Origin: Prevotella sp.
GTDB lineage: Bacteria > Bacteroidota > Bacteroidia > Bacteroidales > Bacteroidaceae
Direction of reading: 5' to 3'
NCBI GenBank assembly: GCA_017445845.1
Contig: JAFSRY010000049.1
Coordinates: 1-64,000 of the forward strand
Length of the DNA: 64,000 nucleotides
The notes under the pieces are model-generated. The model was given only the letters and a program-made list of their open reading frames with translations. It searched no databases and was not told where the DNA came from. The translations under genes were made by a program, and so were the position numbers. Position 1 is the first letter of the stretch. The number at the start of each line of letters is the position of its first letter. Below are positions 42,238-51,196 of the stretch, in pieces.

Positions 42238-43687
42238 GCAAACGAGTGTATTCCGCTCCCTCGACTGGTGGACCATCGGCATCTATCTTGCCCTGCTCAC
42301 CTTCGGATGGATCAGCGTCTGCGGAGCCACCTACACATACGGTGAGACCGACATCTTCAGTCTGTCGACCAATTCCGGCAAGCAAATTCTCTGGATTGGC
42401 ACGTCCATTGTGCTCGGTGCCGTCCTGCTCTTGCTCGACGACCGTCTCTACGACCGTTATGCCTTTGTCATCTATATACTACTGGTGGCACTGCTCTTCG
42501 CCACCATCTTCAATCCCTACAGCACCAAAGGCTCCCACTCGTGGCTGGTCCTCGGTCCTGTGAAGCTGCAACCCGCCGAGTTTGCCAAGTTCGCCACCGC
42601 CCTTGCCGCGGCGAAGTTCATGGGCGGCTACGAGTTTGACATCCACCGCTGGAAAGACTTCGCCATCGCCTGCGCCATCGTCTTCGTCCCCATGATTTGC
42701 ATTGTGGGGCAACGCGAGACCGGCTCCGCCCTTGTCTATCTGTCATTCTTCCTGATGTTCTATCGTGAGGGAATGACGGGCAGCATCCTCTTCACCGGAG
42801 TCGCCATGGTCGTCTACTTCGTCGTGGGCATCAAATATGAAGACATCATGCTCTGGCAGACACCGACGGCGGTAGGAAAGTTCTGCGTCATGCTCCTCGT
42901 CCAGACCTTCACAGCCGGGTTGCTGTGGGTCTACCTGCGCGACCGCCAGCTTGTCCGGCACATCATGGGCTATGGCCTCCTTGCCACGATAGCCGCCCTG
43001 CTTGTTTCGCGTTTCATCGTACCCTTCGACATCGTCTGGGTTCAGACCGCCGTCATCGTGGTCATCATCGGCATACTCATCTATCAATGGCTCGAGCGGC
43101 GAATGCCTCAATACCTCTTCATAGCAGCCTTTGCCGTGGGCTCCGTCGTGTTCTTCAACCTTGCCGACTATGTGCTCAACAACGTCATGCAGAGCCACCA
43201 GCGCTCGCGCATCAACGTCCTGCTCGGACTCGACGAAGACCTTCGCGGAGCCGGCTACAACGTCCACCAAAGCGAGATTGCCATCGGCTCAGGCGGACTG
43301 CGGGGCAAAGGGTTCCTCAACGGAACGCAGACCAAGCTGAAATATGTGCCCGAGCAAGACACCGACTTCATCTTCTGCACCGTAGGCGAAGAAGAAGGCT
43401 TCATCGGTTCCGCCGCCGTCCTGCTGCTCTTCCTGGCCCTTATCCTCCGACTCATCCGCATGGCGGAGCGACAACCCTTCGCCTTCGGGCGCATCTATGG
43501 CTATTGTGTGCTGAGCATCTTCCTCTTCCATCTGTTTATCAACGTCGGCATGGTGCTCGGGCTGACACCCGTCATCGGCATCCCCCTACCCTTCTTCTCC
43601 TACGGCGGCTCCTCGCTGTGGGGCTTCACCCTGTTGCTCTTCATCTTCCTCCGCATCGATGCCTCGCGCAACATGATACGGCAGTAG
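42218..43687 (+). CDS. rodA: Rod-shape SEDS glycosyltransferase RodA
   Basis: A 489-residue SEDS-family membrane protein with about ten to twelve helices. It polymerises lipid II in complex with PBP2. The signature segments GSHSWLVLGPVKLQPAEFAK, GQRETGSALVYLS and the C-terminal GIPLPFFSYGGSSL are intact; the putative catalytic Asp region (PEQDTDFIFCTVGEEEGF) is conserved. It is longer than the enterobacterial protein (about 370), with an extra helical insert around residues 195-290 as in other Bacteroidales. ATG at 42218 lies within the end of mrdA. Confidence 0.95.
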   Translation: MERRTDKQTSVFRSLDWWTIGIYLALLTFGWISVCGATYTYGETDIFSLSTNSGKQILWIGTSIVLGAVLLLLDDRLYDRYAFVIYILLVALLFATIFNPYSTKGSHSWLVLGPVKLQPAEFAKFATALAAAKFMGGYEFDIHRWKDFAIACAIVFVPMICIVGQRETGSALVYLSFFLMFYREGMTGSILFTGVAMVVYFVVGIKYEDIMLWQTPTAVGKFCVMLLVQTFTAGLLWVYLRDRQLVRHIMGYGLLATIAALLVSRFIVPFDIVWVQTAVIVVIIGILIYQWLERRMPQYLFIAAFAVGSVVFFNLADYVLNNVMQSHQRSRINVLLGLDEDLRGAGYNVHQSEIAIGSGGLRGKGFLNGTQTKLKYVPEQDTDFIFCTVGEEEGFIGSAAVLLLFLALILRLIRMAERQPFAFGRIYGYCVLSIFLFHLFINVGMVLGLTPVIGIPLPFFSYGGSSLWGFTLLLFIFLRIDASRNMIRQ

Positions 43688-43739
43688 ACGGTTGCCATCA
43701 CCCCCGGCACAAGAAACCCACTAAAGCAAAGAAAACAAA

Positions 43740-44039
43740 ATGAACAAAAAGCTTTTTCCCCTCGCTTTGCTAATGATGATACTCTTTTCTTCATGCTCCA
43801 CCAAGAGGGTAATCTACAAAGGCAATCCGCAATACAATGACCAATCTTCAATCTCTTTCCAAAAAGAGAGGGAAAGAACGGTAGCGAAGAAATGCGAAAA
43901 CTGCAACGGCAAAGGCAAATGTCCATCATGCAGGGGTAAGGGAACCTATTATTTTTGGGCTCTTCAGAAGACGGCCATCTGCAATGATTGCCAAGGCAAT
44001 GGACGTTGTCGGAAGTGCAAAGGCAACGGTCGCTACTAA
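43740..44039 (+). CDS. Small lipoprotein with four DnaJ-type zinc-finger motifs
   Basis: A 99-residue lipoprotein (signal LMMILFSSC, Cys at about residue 19). The last 50 residues contain four CxxCxGxG-type motifs: CENCNGKG, CPSCRGKG, CNDCQGNG and CRKCKGNG. This is the pattern of the DnaJ central zinc-binding domain, which holds two Zn2+ ions and binds unfolded chains, but there is no J domain. A secreted version would sit in the periplasmic or outer-membrane space. It follows rodA by 52 bp and ends before an 18-bp stem terminator, so it may be the last gene of the mre operon. Function unknown; zinc binding is inferred from the motifs. Confidence 0.85.
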   Translation: MNKKLFPLALLMMILFSSCSTKRVIYKGNPQYNDQSSISFQKERERTVAKKCENCNGKGKCPSCRGKGTYYFWALQKTAICNDCQGNGRCRKCKGNGRY

Positions 44040-44082
44040 TAACTAATCCGAAATCATCGAGAACTGACTTATACAGGTCGTA

Positions 44083-44142
44083 AGCTGTCGGGTAAATGTC
44101 GGCAAAGTAACCATTGACATTTGCCCGACAGCTTTGTCTTTC
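44083..44142 (+). terminator. 18-bp stem terminator after zinc-finger lipoprotein
   Basis: AGCTGTCGGGTAAATGTC (44083-44100) pairs with GACATTTGCCCGACAGCT (44116-44133) with one G-T wobble, followed by TTGTCTTTCC. Confidence 0.85.
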
Positions 44143-44170
44143 CATGCAATGCCGTTACATAGTGATGTTT

Positions 44171-44202
44171 TTTGGTTGTTCCGGAAAAACGCCTTACCTT
44201 TG
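44171..44202 (+). promoter_or_regulatory. Promoter of the M15 peptidase gene
   Basis: TTTG (44171-44174), 20 bp, TACCTTTG (44195-44202): full consensus. The leader to the ATG at 44314 is about 105 nt, long enough for regulation, but no known riboswitch is recognised. Confidence 0.8.
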
Positions 44203-44313
44203 CAGCGTCAATAAGAAAATCACAACACAAAGTAAAAGCCTTCCCAACGGCGAGAGGCCGCAAAGGAAGCACAACCACATCACAATCATTAACCTTTTAA
44301 AACAGTAATCTAC

Positions 44314-44769
44314 ATGAGTAACGAAATCAAATTGACAGAGCACTTCATGCTCAGCGAGTTCACGCATTCGGCAACGGCAGAGCGACTGCACATCGACAAC
44401 ACACCGATGCCAGAGTATGTCAGCAATCTTCGCAACCTATGCGCGGAGATCCTCGAGCCCCTGCGTCGGCAGTTCGGTCCCATCCGCATCAACAGCGGCT
44501 ACCGATGTGTCAGGCTCAACGAAGCCGTCGGCGGCATCGGAAACAGCTGCCACCTGCGGGGCGAAGCCGCCGACATCTACATCCCTGATGAGGAGACAGG
44601 GCGCCGCTACTATCTTTTCCTGGTGGCACACACCAACTTCGACCAGCTGCTCTTTGAGTATAACCGTCGCGGCGCAATGTGGATCCACGTCAGCTGTAAG
44701 CAGGAACTGGCCCTCAACCGGCACCAGGCGTTCCCCAACTTCCCCGTAAGGAAAGGAGGGAAGCCATGA
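44314..44769 (+). CDS. M15-family zinc D,D-peptidase (peptidoglycan or phage-lysin type)
   Basis: A 151-residue protein of the M15_3/VanY-like fold. The zinc ligands are visible as His80 (SCHLRGEAADI), Asp87 and His125 (MWIHVS); the segment INSGYRCVRLNEAVGG is the usual lead. There is no signal peptide, which fits phage endolysin-like relatives that leave through a holin or act on recycled wall fragments. No phage genes surround it. The stop overlaps the next start (ATGA), so it is coupled to a tiny zinc-ribbon protein. The substrate is probably D-Ala-D-Ala or related peptide bonds. Confidence 0.85.
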   Translation: MSNEIKLTEHFMLSEFTHSATAERLHIDNTPMPEYVSNLRNLCAEILEPLRRQFGPIRINSGYRCVRLNEAVGGIGNSCHLRGEAADIYIPDEETGRRYYLFLVAHTNFDQLLFEYNRRGAMWIHVSCKQELALNRHQAFPNFPVRKGGKP

Positions 44770-44960
44770 CTGCCGAGGCAACACTGAAACGCTGCCGCAT
44801 CTGCGGAGAGCTGCAAACCGAGGGTCATTTTGCCCTATTGCCGAGCGGTGGGCGCAGGAACGTATGCAACCATTGCCGCTATGTGTACAGCATCCGACCG
44901 TCACGCCAACGACGGATCCTGCGCGAATTTGAACGGCGTGAACACTACTACGACTTCTAA
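44766..44960 (+). CDS. Tiny zinc-ribbon-like protein (64 aa)
   Basis: A 64-residue basic protein with two cysteine pairs (CRICGE near residue 10-13 and CNHCRY near 37-40), spaced as in treble-clef or zinc-ribbon folds; the C-terminal half is Arg-rich (SRQRRILREFERRE). Small nucleic-acid-binding proteins look like this. It overlaps the M15 gene by 4 bp and is followed by a perfect terminator, so the two form a closed two-gene unit. No function is known. Confidence 0.75.
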   Translation: MTAEATLKRCRICGELQTEGHFALLPSGGRRNVCNHCRYVYSIRPSRQRRILREFERREHYYDF

Positions 44961-44969
44961 ACAAGCAGA

Positions 44970-45010
44970 AACCTCCTGACGAAATGTACGTCAGGAGGTT
45001 TTATTTTCTT
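44970..45010 (+). terminator. Perfect 12-bp stem terminator
   Basis: AACCTCCTGACG (44970-44981) and CGTCAGGAGGTT (44989-45000), followed by TTATTTTCTT. Confidence 0.9.
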
Positions 45011-45045
45011 CTTATCGCCACTTTCACAGCTTAGATGTAAGGGGA

Positions 45046-45128
45046 TTATCAGTGTGTGATAAGGGTGTTATCAATGTGTGATAAGGGTGTTATCAGTGTG
45101 TGATAACACCCTTATCTCTTTGTGATAC
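45046..45128. repeat. Four tandem palindromes TTATCA-N5-TGATAA, exact 22-bp period
   Basis: TTATCA begins at 45046, 45068, 45090 and, as TTATCT, at 45112; its inverse TGATAA begins at 45057, 45079, 45101 and, as TGATAC, at 45123. Half-sites therefore alternate every 11 bp. The array sits between two convergent genes. Confidence 0.95.
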
Positions 45129-45147
45129 GACTGTGAGTTCTTTTTCT

Positions 45148-45849
45148 TCATCGTCTCGCCAGCCACTCGTCGCGGTCAGCTTCAGCAATAATTTGTGCTT
45201 CGGGAAAGCGGCTTAAAAGTAGCCGGCGCTGTTCGTCGTCGGCAATAAAAAGCGCTGTTGACAGGACTTCTCCCACCGCCCCCGAGGATGTTGCGACACT
45301 CACTGTACGCTGCCCTGTAACATATTCTCCAGTCAAGGGGGACACGATGTGCCGGCGTGTCGGACTGTCGTTACCGGAGGTTGTAAGGAAGGCTCCATGC
45401 TTCATGATACTGCTGTTACCCATGCTGACAACGCTCTGTTCCACCTGATGATGTTCCAGTAGGCGGCGGATGCGGTCGAGGGCATAGCCTTTGAGGAAGC
45501 CTGAGAGGTCGCAGGGTCCGCCATACCACGGGTCGAAGAGTCCCCCTGTCAGTTCCTTATAGTGCCGGCAGCTGTCCAGTATCTCTTGCAACTCGTCGGG
45601 CACGGGATAGCGTTCGTCGGCATTATGTCGCGACAGGGGCGACGTGGGGTCGAAGCGGTTGGCGAGTTTCTCGATGTGTCCGACCAGTGTCTCCACCTCC
45701 CCGGCAATGGCCAGTAGTTTTTCTTTTGGACGTCGGTCGGCCAGTAACAGGTCCACGCGAGTGTGCATGGCAGGAAACCAGGCGTAAAGACCCGAAGGCC
45801 CTGTGGCTGGGGAAAAGATGTATTGCATAGGAAGGGCAAAGGTCATCAT
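45148..45849 (-). CDS. apbE: Short ApbE-like FAD:protein FMN transferase
   Basis: About 233 residues from the ATG at 45849 (45846 also possible). ApbE attaches FMN to threonines of flavoproteins such as NqrB/C and RnfG. The core motifs are present: LANRFDPTSPLSRHN, GGPCDLSGFLKGYALDRI (flavin site, usually DLGGIAKGYA), SVVSMGNSSIM and AVGEVLSTALFIAD (metal/Asp region). It is about 100 residues shorter than lipoprotein-type ApbE and has no signal peptide, a form seen in other Bacteroidales. The Gly-Gly of the flavin motif is replaced by Ser-Gly, so activity is uncertain. A MITE-like element ends three bases before the start codon. Confidence 0.75.
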   Translation of the reverse strand: MMTFALPMQYIFSPATGPSGLYAWFPAMHTRVDLLLADRRPKEKLLAIAGEVETLVGHIEKLANRFDPTSPLSRHNADERYPVPDELQEILDSCRHYKELTGGLFDPWYGGPCDLSGFLKGYALDRIRRLLEHHQVEQSVVSMGNSSIMKHGAFLTTSGNDSPTRRHIVSPLTGEYVTGQRTVSVATSSGAVGEVLSTALFIADDEQRRLLLSRFPEAQIIAEADRDEWLARR

Positions 45850-45851
45850 GT

Positions 45852-46087
45852 GAGGGTGTGTCAAAATAGAAATCCAGTCGTCCTACGGACGAGAAATCCA
45901 ACAAATCTATACAAATCGAACTGAGAGAGTAGCGAGCGCAGAGCCAAGTTTACTTGGGCTATGCCGAGTCATGACCGAAGAAGACAAAAGTCAACAATTC
46001 AAAGTCGTGATAGACAAGATGAAAGATTTTGGATAGATTTGTGAGATTTCTGCGCGAAGCGCACTACCTTCGTTTTGACACGCCCTC
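45852..46087. mobile_element. MITE-like element, 236 bp, 15-bp terminal inverted repeats
   Basis: GAGGGTGTGTCAAAA (45852-45866) matches the reverse complement of TTTTGACACGCCCTC (46073-46087) at 14 of 15 positions. The inside has no open frame of use and contains the hairpin element described at 45931-45970. No target-site duplication is clear. It lies between apbE and the DUF1080 gene. Confidence 0.75.
45931..45970 (-). repeat. Hairpin element GACTCGGCA...CTCGCT, copy B
   Basis: Read on the minus strand: GACTCGGCA, then a stem GCCCAAGT/ACTTGGCT-type, then GCTCGCT. Its layout and flanks match the copy at 34403-34441. Confidence 0.6.
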
Positions 46088-46098
46088 TGAGCGTATTT

Positions 46099-47520
46099 CT
46101 ACCTTCTCGGCCGCTGTCCTCTGCCGCCAGCCGGTCGCGGACCGTTCTGTCCGCCACGGCGCAAGCCAGTCAGCTCGGGCAGTTCCAGAATCTTGATGTT
46201 CTTGAAGTAGACCTCATCGCCGTGGTCCTGCAGCAGGATGTTGCCTTCCTCGTGGTTTCCGAAGTTGGGCCAATCCTTATATTTGCTGTAGGCGACGAGG
46301 GCGTTCCACTCCTGCGTGTTGCGCTCGTATTCCAATAGTTTGACACCGTTCAGCCAGTGCTCGACATGGTTGCCACGGACGATGACCATTGCGGTGTTCC
46401 ACGCCTTGATGTCGAAGGGCTTGTCGGTGGGAGCGGGAATGAGGTCGTAGAGCGAGCCGAGGGTTCGGTTGCCCTTCACGCCGAGCTTGGCATCGGGGTG
46501 GCGAAGGTCGTCGAGCACCTGGAACTCACAGCCGATGGCTGAGCCTGCACCCTTGTTCATGTCGGGCTTCACAAAGTATTTGATGCCGCTGTTGGCACCT
46601 TCGGTAATCTTGAAGTCTACCTTCAGGATGAAGTTCCTGTAGGTGCGTGTCGTCACGATGTCGCCGCCATTGGAGGCTTCGCCGCCGTTGCCTTTCTCTA
46701 CCTTCAGCACGCCGTCGGCGATGGTCCATCCCTTCTTGGGGAACTCATCGAGACGTGCACCACGCCATCCATTCGAGGTTTTGCCGTCCCAAAGGAGTTT
46801 CCATCCGGCTTTCTCTTCGAAGTCGGAGAGGGTGTTGTCGGCAGCATTCACTTCGGGTGTGCGGATGTCGGAGGTGAGGTGGCTCTTCACGTTGTCGGTG
46901 CAGATGCGGATGTCTCGCCAGCTGACCGACTGGCTTTCTTCGGCCTTTGAGCCCACGGCATGAACCTGCAGTGCGATGAAGCCCGATGGTTCGGCATCAT
47001 CCCAGAGGTTGGCACAGGCGACACCGTTGATCCATGTACGGATGCGCTTGCCACAAGCCTCTATGCGGGCTTTGTTCCACTGGCCTTTCTTGAAGGCACT
47101 CTTGGCAGCGGGATTCTTCGTCAGCGGATAGAGCCAGAGACGGCCTGCCTCATCGTAGATACCACCGCTCCATGCACGGTCGGAGGGGTCTATCTCGAAC
47201 TGATAGCCGTGGACACGGCCGTTCTGATAGTCCTTGGTGCTGTGTGAACGCAGCTGCACACCGGAGTTCAGCATTCCTTCCACCTTGAATTCGAACTCAA
47301 GGATGAAGTCTCCATACTCGGCCTTCGTGGCGAGGAAGGTGTTGGGTTGTCCATACTTAGGCTTTCCGACGATTGCTCCGTCGACGACCTTATACTCAGC
47401 CTTACCGTTCAGCCGGGTCCAGCCATTGAGGTTCTTGCCATTGAACAATGGCTTCCAGTCTTGGGCGGCCGCCGTCATGCAGCAGCACACCAGACATGCG
47501 ATTGCAATTAGTTTCTTCAT
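46099..47520 (-). CDS. Secreted protein with two DUF1080 (3-keto-glycoside hydrolase-like) domains
   Basis: A 473-residue exported protein (signal peptide ending TAAAQ; ATG at 47520). Two DUF1080 jelly-roll domains follow each other: about residues 20-205 ([56 protein letters not shown]) and 240-455 ([43 protein letters not shown]). DUF1080 members have been shown in gut Bacteroidetes to act on 3-keto-glycosides made by Gfo/Idh/MocA oxidoreductases. The C-terminus is a Gly/Arg/Pro tail ([16 protein letters not shown]). Its stop is followed by a MITE-like element. It lies 11 bp behind an oxidoreductase gene, which supports the pairing. Confidence 0.9.
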   Translation of the reverse strand: MKKLIAIACLVCCCMTAAAQDWKPLFNGKNLNGWTRLNGKAEYKVVDGAIVGKPKYGQPNTFLATKAEYGDFILEFEFKVEGMLNSGVQLRSHSTKDYQNGRVHGYQFEIDPSDRAWSGGIYDEAGRLWLYPLTKNPAAKSAFKKGQWNKARIEACGKRIRTWINGVACANLWDDAEPSGFIALQVHAVGSKAEESQSVSWRDIRICTDNVKSHLTSDIRTPEVNAADNTLSDFEEKAGWKLLWDGKTSNGWRGARLDEFPKKGWTIADGVLKVEKGNGGEASNGGDIVTTRTYRNFILKVDFKITEGANSGIKYFVKPDMNKGAGSAIGCEFQVLDDLRHPDAKLGVKGNRTLGSLYDLIPAPTDKPFDIKAWNTAMVIVRGNHVEHWLNGVKLLEYERNTQEWNALVAYSKYKDWPNFGNHEEGNILLQDHGDEVYFKNIKILELPELTGLRRGGQNGPRPAGGRGQRPRR

Positions 47521-47531
47521 ATTCAAATTAT

Positions 47532-48959
47532 TTACAGTCTGTAGAACTCTTCCCATCCCTTGCGCGGCGGCATACCGGTGAGGAGGGCGTTGGCAAAGGG
47601 ATTGTTGGTGAAAACTTTCATGCGCGGATCGAAGAAGAGTTGGGTGTTGAGTCGCTGGGCAATGACACCGAGGCAGAACACCTGACTGAGCACACCGTTG
47701 ATTTCAAACGGCGACCGTGTCTTCTCCAGTCCCTGACAGGCACGGAGGAAGTTCTCATAGTGGTTTGAAGGACTCTGCGGCACCTCGGGCAGCTTCGACT
47801 GCATCTCGCGGGCCTTCTCCTCGGGAATGATGGAGAGCGTAGAGCCATGCGAGCCGCCCTTGAAGATGAGGTCACGGGTGTAGATAATCTTTCCGGGGTT
47901 GAGCTGGGCACGCGGCGTCTCGCCCTGGTTGGTGGCGGGGATGTCGGCATTATACTCGCTCTGTCCGTAGCCCTTGGGAAGGGGCGGTTGGTTGTTGATG
48001 CCGTCGTACCAGGTGATGTCAACGGGCGGCATTCCCTGACGTGGACCGAAACGGAAGAGGATGGTCGACGTCATGGGATAGAAGAAGTCGTTGTGGCCTT
48101 CCTGATGGAGCAGGGTCACCTCGTAGGGCAGCCCCAGGTTGAGGAACTCGTGGACGGTGTCGAGGATGTGGGCACCCCAGTCGCCGAGGGCTCCCATGCC
48201 GAAGTCATACCAGCAACGCCATTCGCCCTGATGGTAGAGGCCGTTGTAGTCGTGCCACTGCTGCGCGCCGAGCCATGTGTCCCAGTCCATGCCCTTCGGC
48301 AGCGGTTGTGCTTCGGGGAACTTATGGATGTTGGGGTCGAGTTTGTGCCAACGGCGCGAGTTGTTCATGTGGGCGGTGACGGCGGTGACATCCTTGATGA
48401 TGCCTGCCTCTTGCCAGGCCTTGAACTGGAAATAGTTGGCTTCGGAGTGGCCTTGGTTTCCGACCTGTGTGGCAAGGTCAGGATGACGGCGGGCATTCTC
48501 CATCAGCAGCTCCGCCTCCATGAAGGTGCGTGTCATGGGCTTCTCTATGTAGATGTGCTTGCCTTCGTTGAGGGCCATCATACAAATGGGGAAGTGGATA
48601 TGGTCAGGAACAGCTGCCAAGACGGCATCGAACTCCGAACCGGCCTTCTCGAACATCTCACGGAAGTCGTGGAAGCGTTTGGCCTTCGGGTATTTTTTCA
48701 GTACTTTCTGCACATGCTGGCCTTCAAGGTCGACGTCGCAAAGGGCAACGACCTCGACGAGGCCCGTCTTTTCGAACTGCTCAATGTCGAAGGCACCCTG
48801 GTTGCCGATGCCGATATAGGCAATCTTCACTTTGTCGGCCTTCACGCCAGCCCATTCCTTCGAGGTCATCGGACGGGCAAATGCACTCGTCACATTGCCA
48901 ACGGCCAGACCTGCCGAGGCCAGACCCATCTGTTTTAGAAATTGTCTACGTGTTGTCAT
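47532..48959 (-). CDS. Tat-exported Gfo/Idh/MocA oxidoreductase
   Basis: A 475-residue protein with a twin-arginine signal ([20 protein letters not shown]), so it is folded with NAD(P) before export. The Rossmann domain starts at [19 protein letters not shown]; the family EKPMTR motif ([17 protein letters not shown]) carries the catalytic-site lysine, and the C-terminal domain shows WKFDPN-like RRWHKLDPN and [12 protein letters not shown]. It is adjacent to DUF1080, the arrangement of the periplasmic oxidation/elimination glycan pathway. The cofactor may be recycled within the active site. Substrate unknown. Confidence 0.9.
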   Translation of the reverse strand: MTTRRQFLKQMGLASAGLAVGNVTSAFARPMTSKEWAGVKADKVKIAYIGIGNQGAFDIEQFEKTGLVEVVALCDVDLEGQHVQKVLKKYPKAKRFHDFREMFEKAGSEFDAVLAAVPDHIHFPICMMALNEGKHIYIEKPMTRTFMEAELLMENARRHPDLATQVGNQGHSEANYFQFKAWQEAGIIKDVTAVTAHMNNSRRWHKLDPNIHKFPEAQPLPKGMDWDTWLGAQQWHDYNGLYHQGEWRCWYDFGMGALGDWGAHILDTVHEFLNLGLPYEVTLLHQEGHNDFFYPMTSTILFRFGPRQGMPPVDITWYDGINNQPPLPKGYGQSEYNADIPATNQGETPRAQLNPGKIIYTRDLIFKGGSHGSTLSIIPEEKAREMQSKLPEVPQSPSNHYENFLRACQGLEKTRSPFEINGVLSQVFCLGVIAQRLNTQLFFDPRMKVFTNNPFANALLTGMPPRKGWEEFYRL

Positions 48960-48988
48960 AATACCTTTGGTTTTTATTGTTATCGTCT

Positions 48989-51196
48989 TTATCTTGATGC
49001 TATCTGATAGTCGCGCCAGATGTCGCAGTGGGCGCGCAGTTGGCGGGCGGTCTCGGTGTCGCCATAGTAGTCCATCACCTCACGGTTGCGCGAGAGCAGG
49101 TGGAGCTGGCGGGCACGCCGCTCTACGTCTTCAATGGTGGCAAGGCCTTTCTCGATGAAGAGTTCACTGGTCAGCTGAAGCTTTGACGGTGGAGTCCTGA
49201 CGAAGTCCTCGCCATCGAAGTACCATTCATTGGCTGCGCTGTCGCTGTAGCGGGTCAACGGCCAGCAACGGTTCTCGGAGTTCTTCAGACCGATGGCATA
49301 GCGTATCATCGCCTCGCCTCGCTCGTTGGCATCGGCTGAAGACTGCATGAGCTGTTCCAAACGGTACATCTCGCGGGCAAACTGCAGCTTATAGTCGACG
49401 GTGTCCTTCAGGTGACCATTGTTCCAAGTCTTGAAATCGAACGGGTCGCGATTGAGATAGGGTGCGACGTTGAGATGTCCCTGGAAGTCCTTGGGGTTCT
49501 GGCGCAACAGGGCGACGGCCTTGCCGAACTGCATGTCGCGAATGTAGAAGGTGCCGACAATGTCGCGCCAGTAGTTGCGGTCGCGATAGCTCCGGAGGTT
49601 GAGGAAGCGGCTCAACGAGTCGACATCCTGGCTGTAAAGCTGCCGGTAGTAGACATCGACCTCCCGGGCAGGCAACGTGTCCATCAGGGCGAAGAGATGG
49701 TTGCTGTAGTCGTGGTTGTTGAAGGTCTGACCATTGCCCCAGTCTTCGGTCTTCTTGGCCTTGACCTTCTGGCAGAGCCGATTGTCGGCATAGTTGGCAA
49801 GCTGAAGCGCACGCTGGAAACGGCCAGCCTTTAAGGCTTTCGGCACCAATTCGTCGAACACGAGGCGGCGCATGGCATCATTATAGAAATAGGTGTTGGC
49901 CGACCATTTATAGTTGATATCACGCAAGGACTCTATGTCTTCCTGACCAAGATGGCTGACCAGCTTCCAATCCAACCAACGCAATTCCACCAGCAACTGA
50001 CGCTCGTAATCATCGTTGAAGGCGGCCAGACGGGCCCGGTCGTAGACGCGCAGGATGCGGAACGACTCTTGCAGGAATGCATCATCGCACAAGGGCAAGC
50101 CCTGCCGGATGTATTGTAAAGCCTCGCGCGGCTGGTCCATAGCATCGCTCATGGCGGCCGCGGCAAAGTACCACATGGCAAGGTTCTTCACTTTCTTCTC
50201 GCGAAGGACTCGCTGACAAAGGTCCATGAACTTACGGGCCTTTGAGAGTTCTCGGTCATAGGACTGTGCAGAATGATAGAACCAGGCTTCATCTTCGTTC
50301 TTGACATCGCGCAGCAGGTGGTTGTCGAAGTGGATAAGCAGCTGCTGTATCTCTTCATCGAAATAGGGAGAGTCGGGACAGGCCTCATAGACGGTCACCA
50401 TCTCGTCGACTTTCTCCACATCCTCGGATGACATCGGAACGGGCTGACACAGTTCTAACGAAGCAATGTCGCCATAACGGGCATAGATGGCAGCAGCCTC
50501 GCTTTTGCGGCCTTTCTTAAAAAGCGACGACGCCACCTTCAACTCGGCTATATTGCGGACGACATCATCGGTCATACGGTCTCTCACCTGTTCCCAATAG
50601 GCCAGGCATTCGTCGTCTTGTCCCAAAGCCGTCATCATGCGGACAGCCTGCAAGACCCAACGGTTGAACAATGGACCGTCTTTGCCGGCCACCTTTTGCA
50701 ATGCCTGACGGAGCGCCACATGGCATTCGTCTTCGTCATAACCGTAATACCAAGGGTCTGTCATCTCGGCACGGTTCTCCTCGGTGGCCTTCGCAGTCAG
50801 CAAGAGTTCTGTAATATCCTGCCGGCCGTTTTTCTTAATCCACTTCTCAAACTTATTGCAGGGCTTACCCTTGGACAGATGCTTTTCCAGGTCGGCCAAC
50901 GTGTGACGGTAGACGGTCTGCCCGATGTCCTTTGCCGGAATGTCTGCCGACGTCTGCTGTTGCCAAAGGGCAATATTCTCCTCACGATAGTCGAAACGCT
51001 GCAACATATACTGCCGGTCGTTGAAGCCATAATAGCTAAACAAAGACCATTGGTAACTATCTGTTTCAAACCACTTCGGCGACAGCCGGTAGAGAATGGT
51101 CCGCCATGGCTCTGTTTCGGCAATGGAACAGGCCATTGCCGACTGCACCGAGACCAACGCCAGCAGACTAACGATATATATTCTCAATTTCTTCAT
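48989..51196 (-). CDS. Large uncharacterised exported helical-repeat protein
   Basis: A 735-residue protein with a signal peptide (LLALVSVQSAMA) and no family I can name. It is mostly helical with TPR-like features (LQAVRMMTALGQDDECLAYWEQV, VASSLFKKGRKSEAAAIYARYGD, FQRALQLANYADNRL) and an early Cys-containing segment (CSIAETEPWRTILYRLSPKWF). It overlaps the end of the upstream lipoprotein gene by 29 bp, so the two are translationally coupled and probably act together in the periplasm or on the surface. A role as a scaffold for the neighbouring enzymes is inference. Confidence 0.75.
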   Translation of the reverse strand: MKKLRIYIVSLLALVSVQSAMACSIAETEPWRTILYRLSPKWFETDSYQWSLFSYYGFNDRQYMLQRFDYREENIALWQQQTSADIPAKDIGQTVYRHTLADLEKHLSKGKPCNKFEKWIKKNGRQDITELLLTAKATEENRAEMTDPWYYGYDEDECHVALRQALQKVAGKDGPLFNRWVLQAVRMMTALGQDDECLAYWEQVRDRMTDDVVRNIAELKVASSLFKKGRKSEAAAIYARYGDIASLELCQPVPMSSEDVEKVDEMVTVYEACPDSPYFDEEIQQLLIHFDNHLLRDVKNEDEAWFYHSAQSYDRELSKARKFMDLCQRVLREKKVKNLAMWYFAAAAMSDAMDQPREALQYIRQGLPLCDDAFLQESFRILRVYDRARLAAFNDDYERQLLVELRWLDWKLVSHLGQEDIESLRDINYKWSANTYFYNDAMRRLVFDELVPKALKAGRFQRALQLANYADNRLCQKVKAKKTEDWGNGQTFNNHDYSNHLFALMDTLPAREVDVYYRQLYSQDVDSLSRFLNLRSYRDRNYWRDIVGTFYIRDMQFGKAVALLRQNPKDFQGHLNVAPYLNRDPFDFKTWNNGHLKDTVDYKLQFAREMYRLEQLMQSSADANERGEAMIRYAIGLKNSENRCWPLTRYSDSAANEWYFDGEDFVRTPPSKLQLTSELFIEKGLATIEDVERRARQLHLLSRNREVMDYYGDTETARQLRAHCDIWRDYQIASR

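Noticed and set aside
44314-44960. Prophage remnant
   Set aside because: Only the M15 peptidase is phage-like; no structural, integrase or packaging gene is nearby.
45046-45128. DnaA-box cluster or replication origin
   Set aside because: The half-site TTATCA lacks the CCACA of the DnaA box, and there is no dnaA, dnaN or AT-rich unwinding region.
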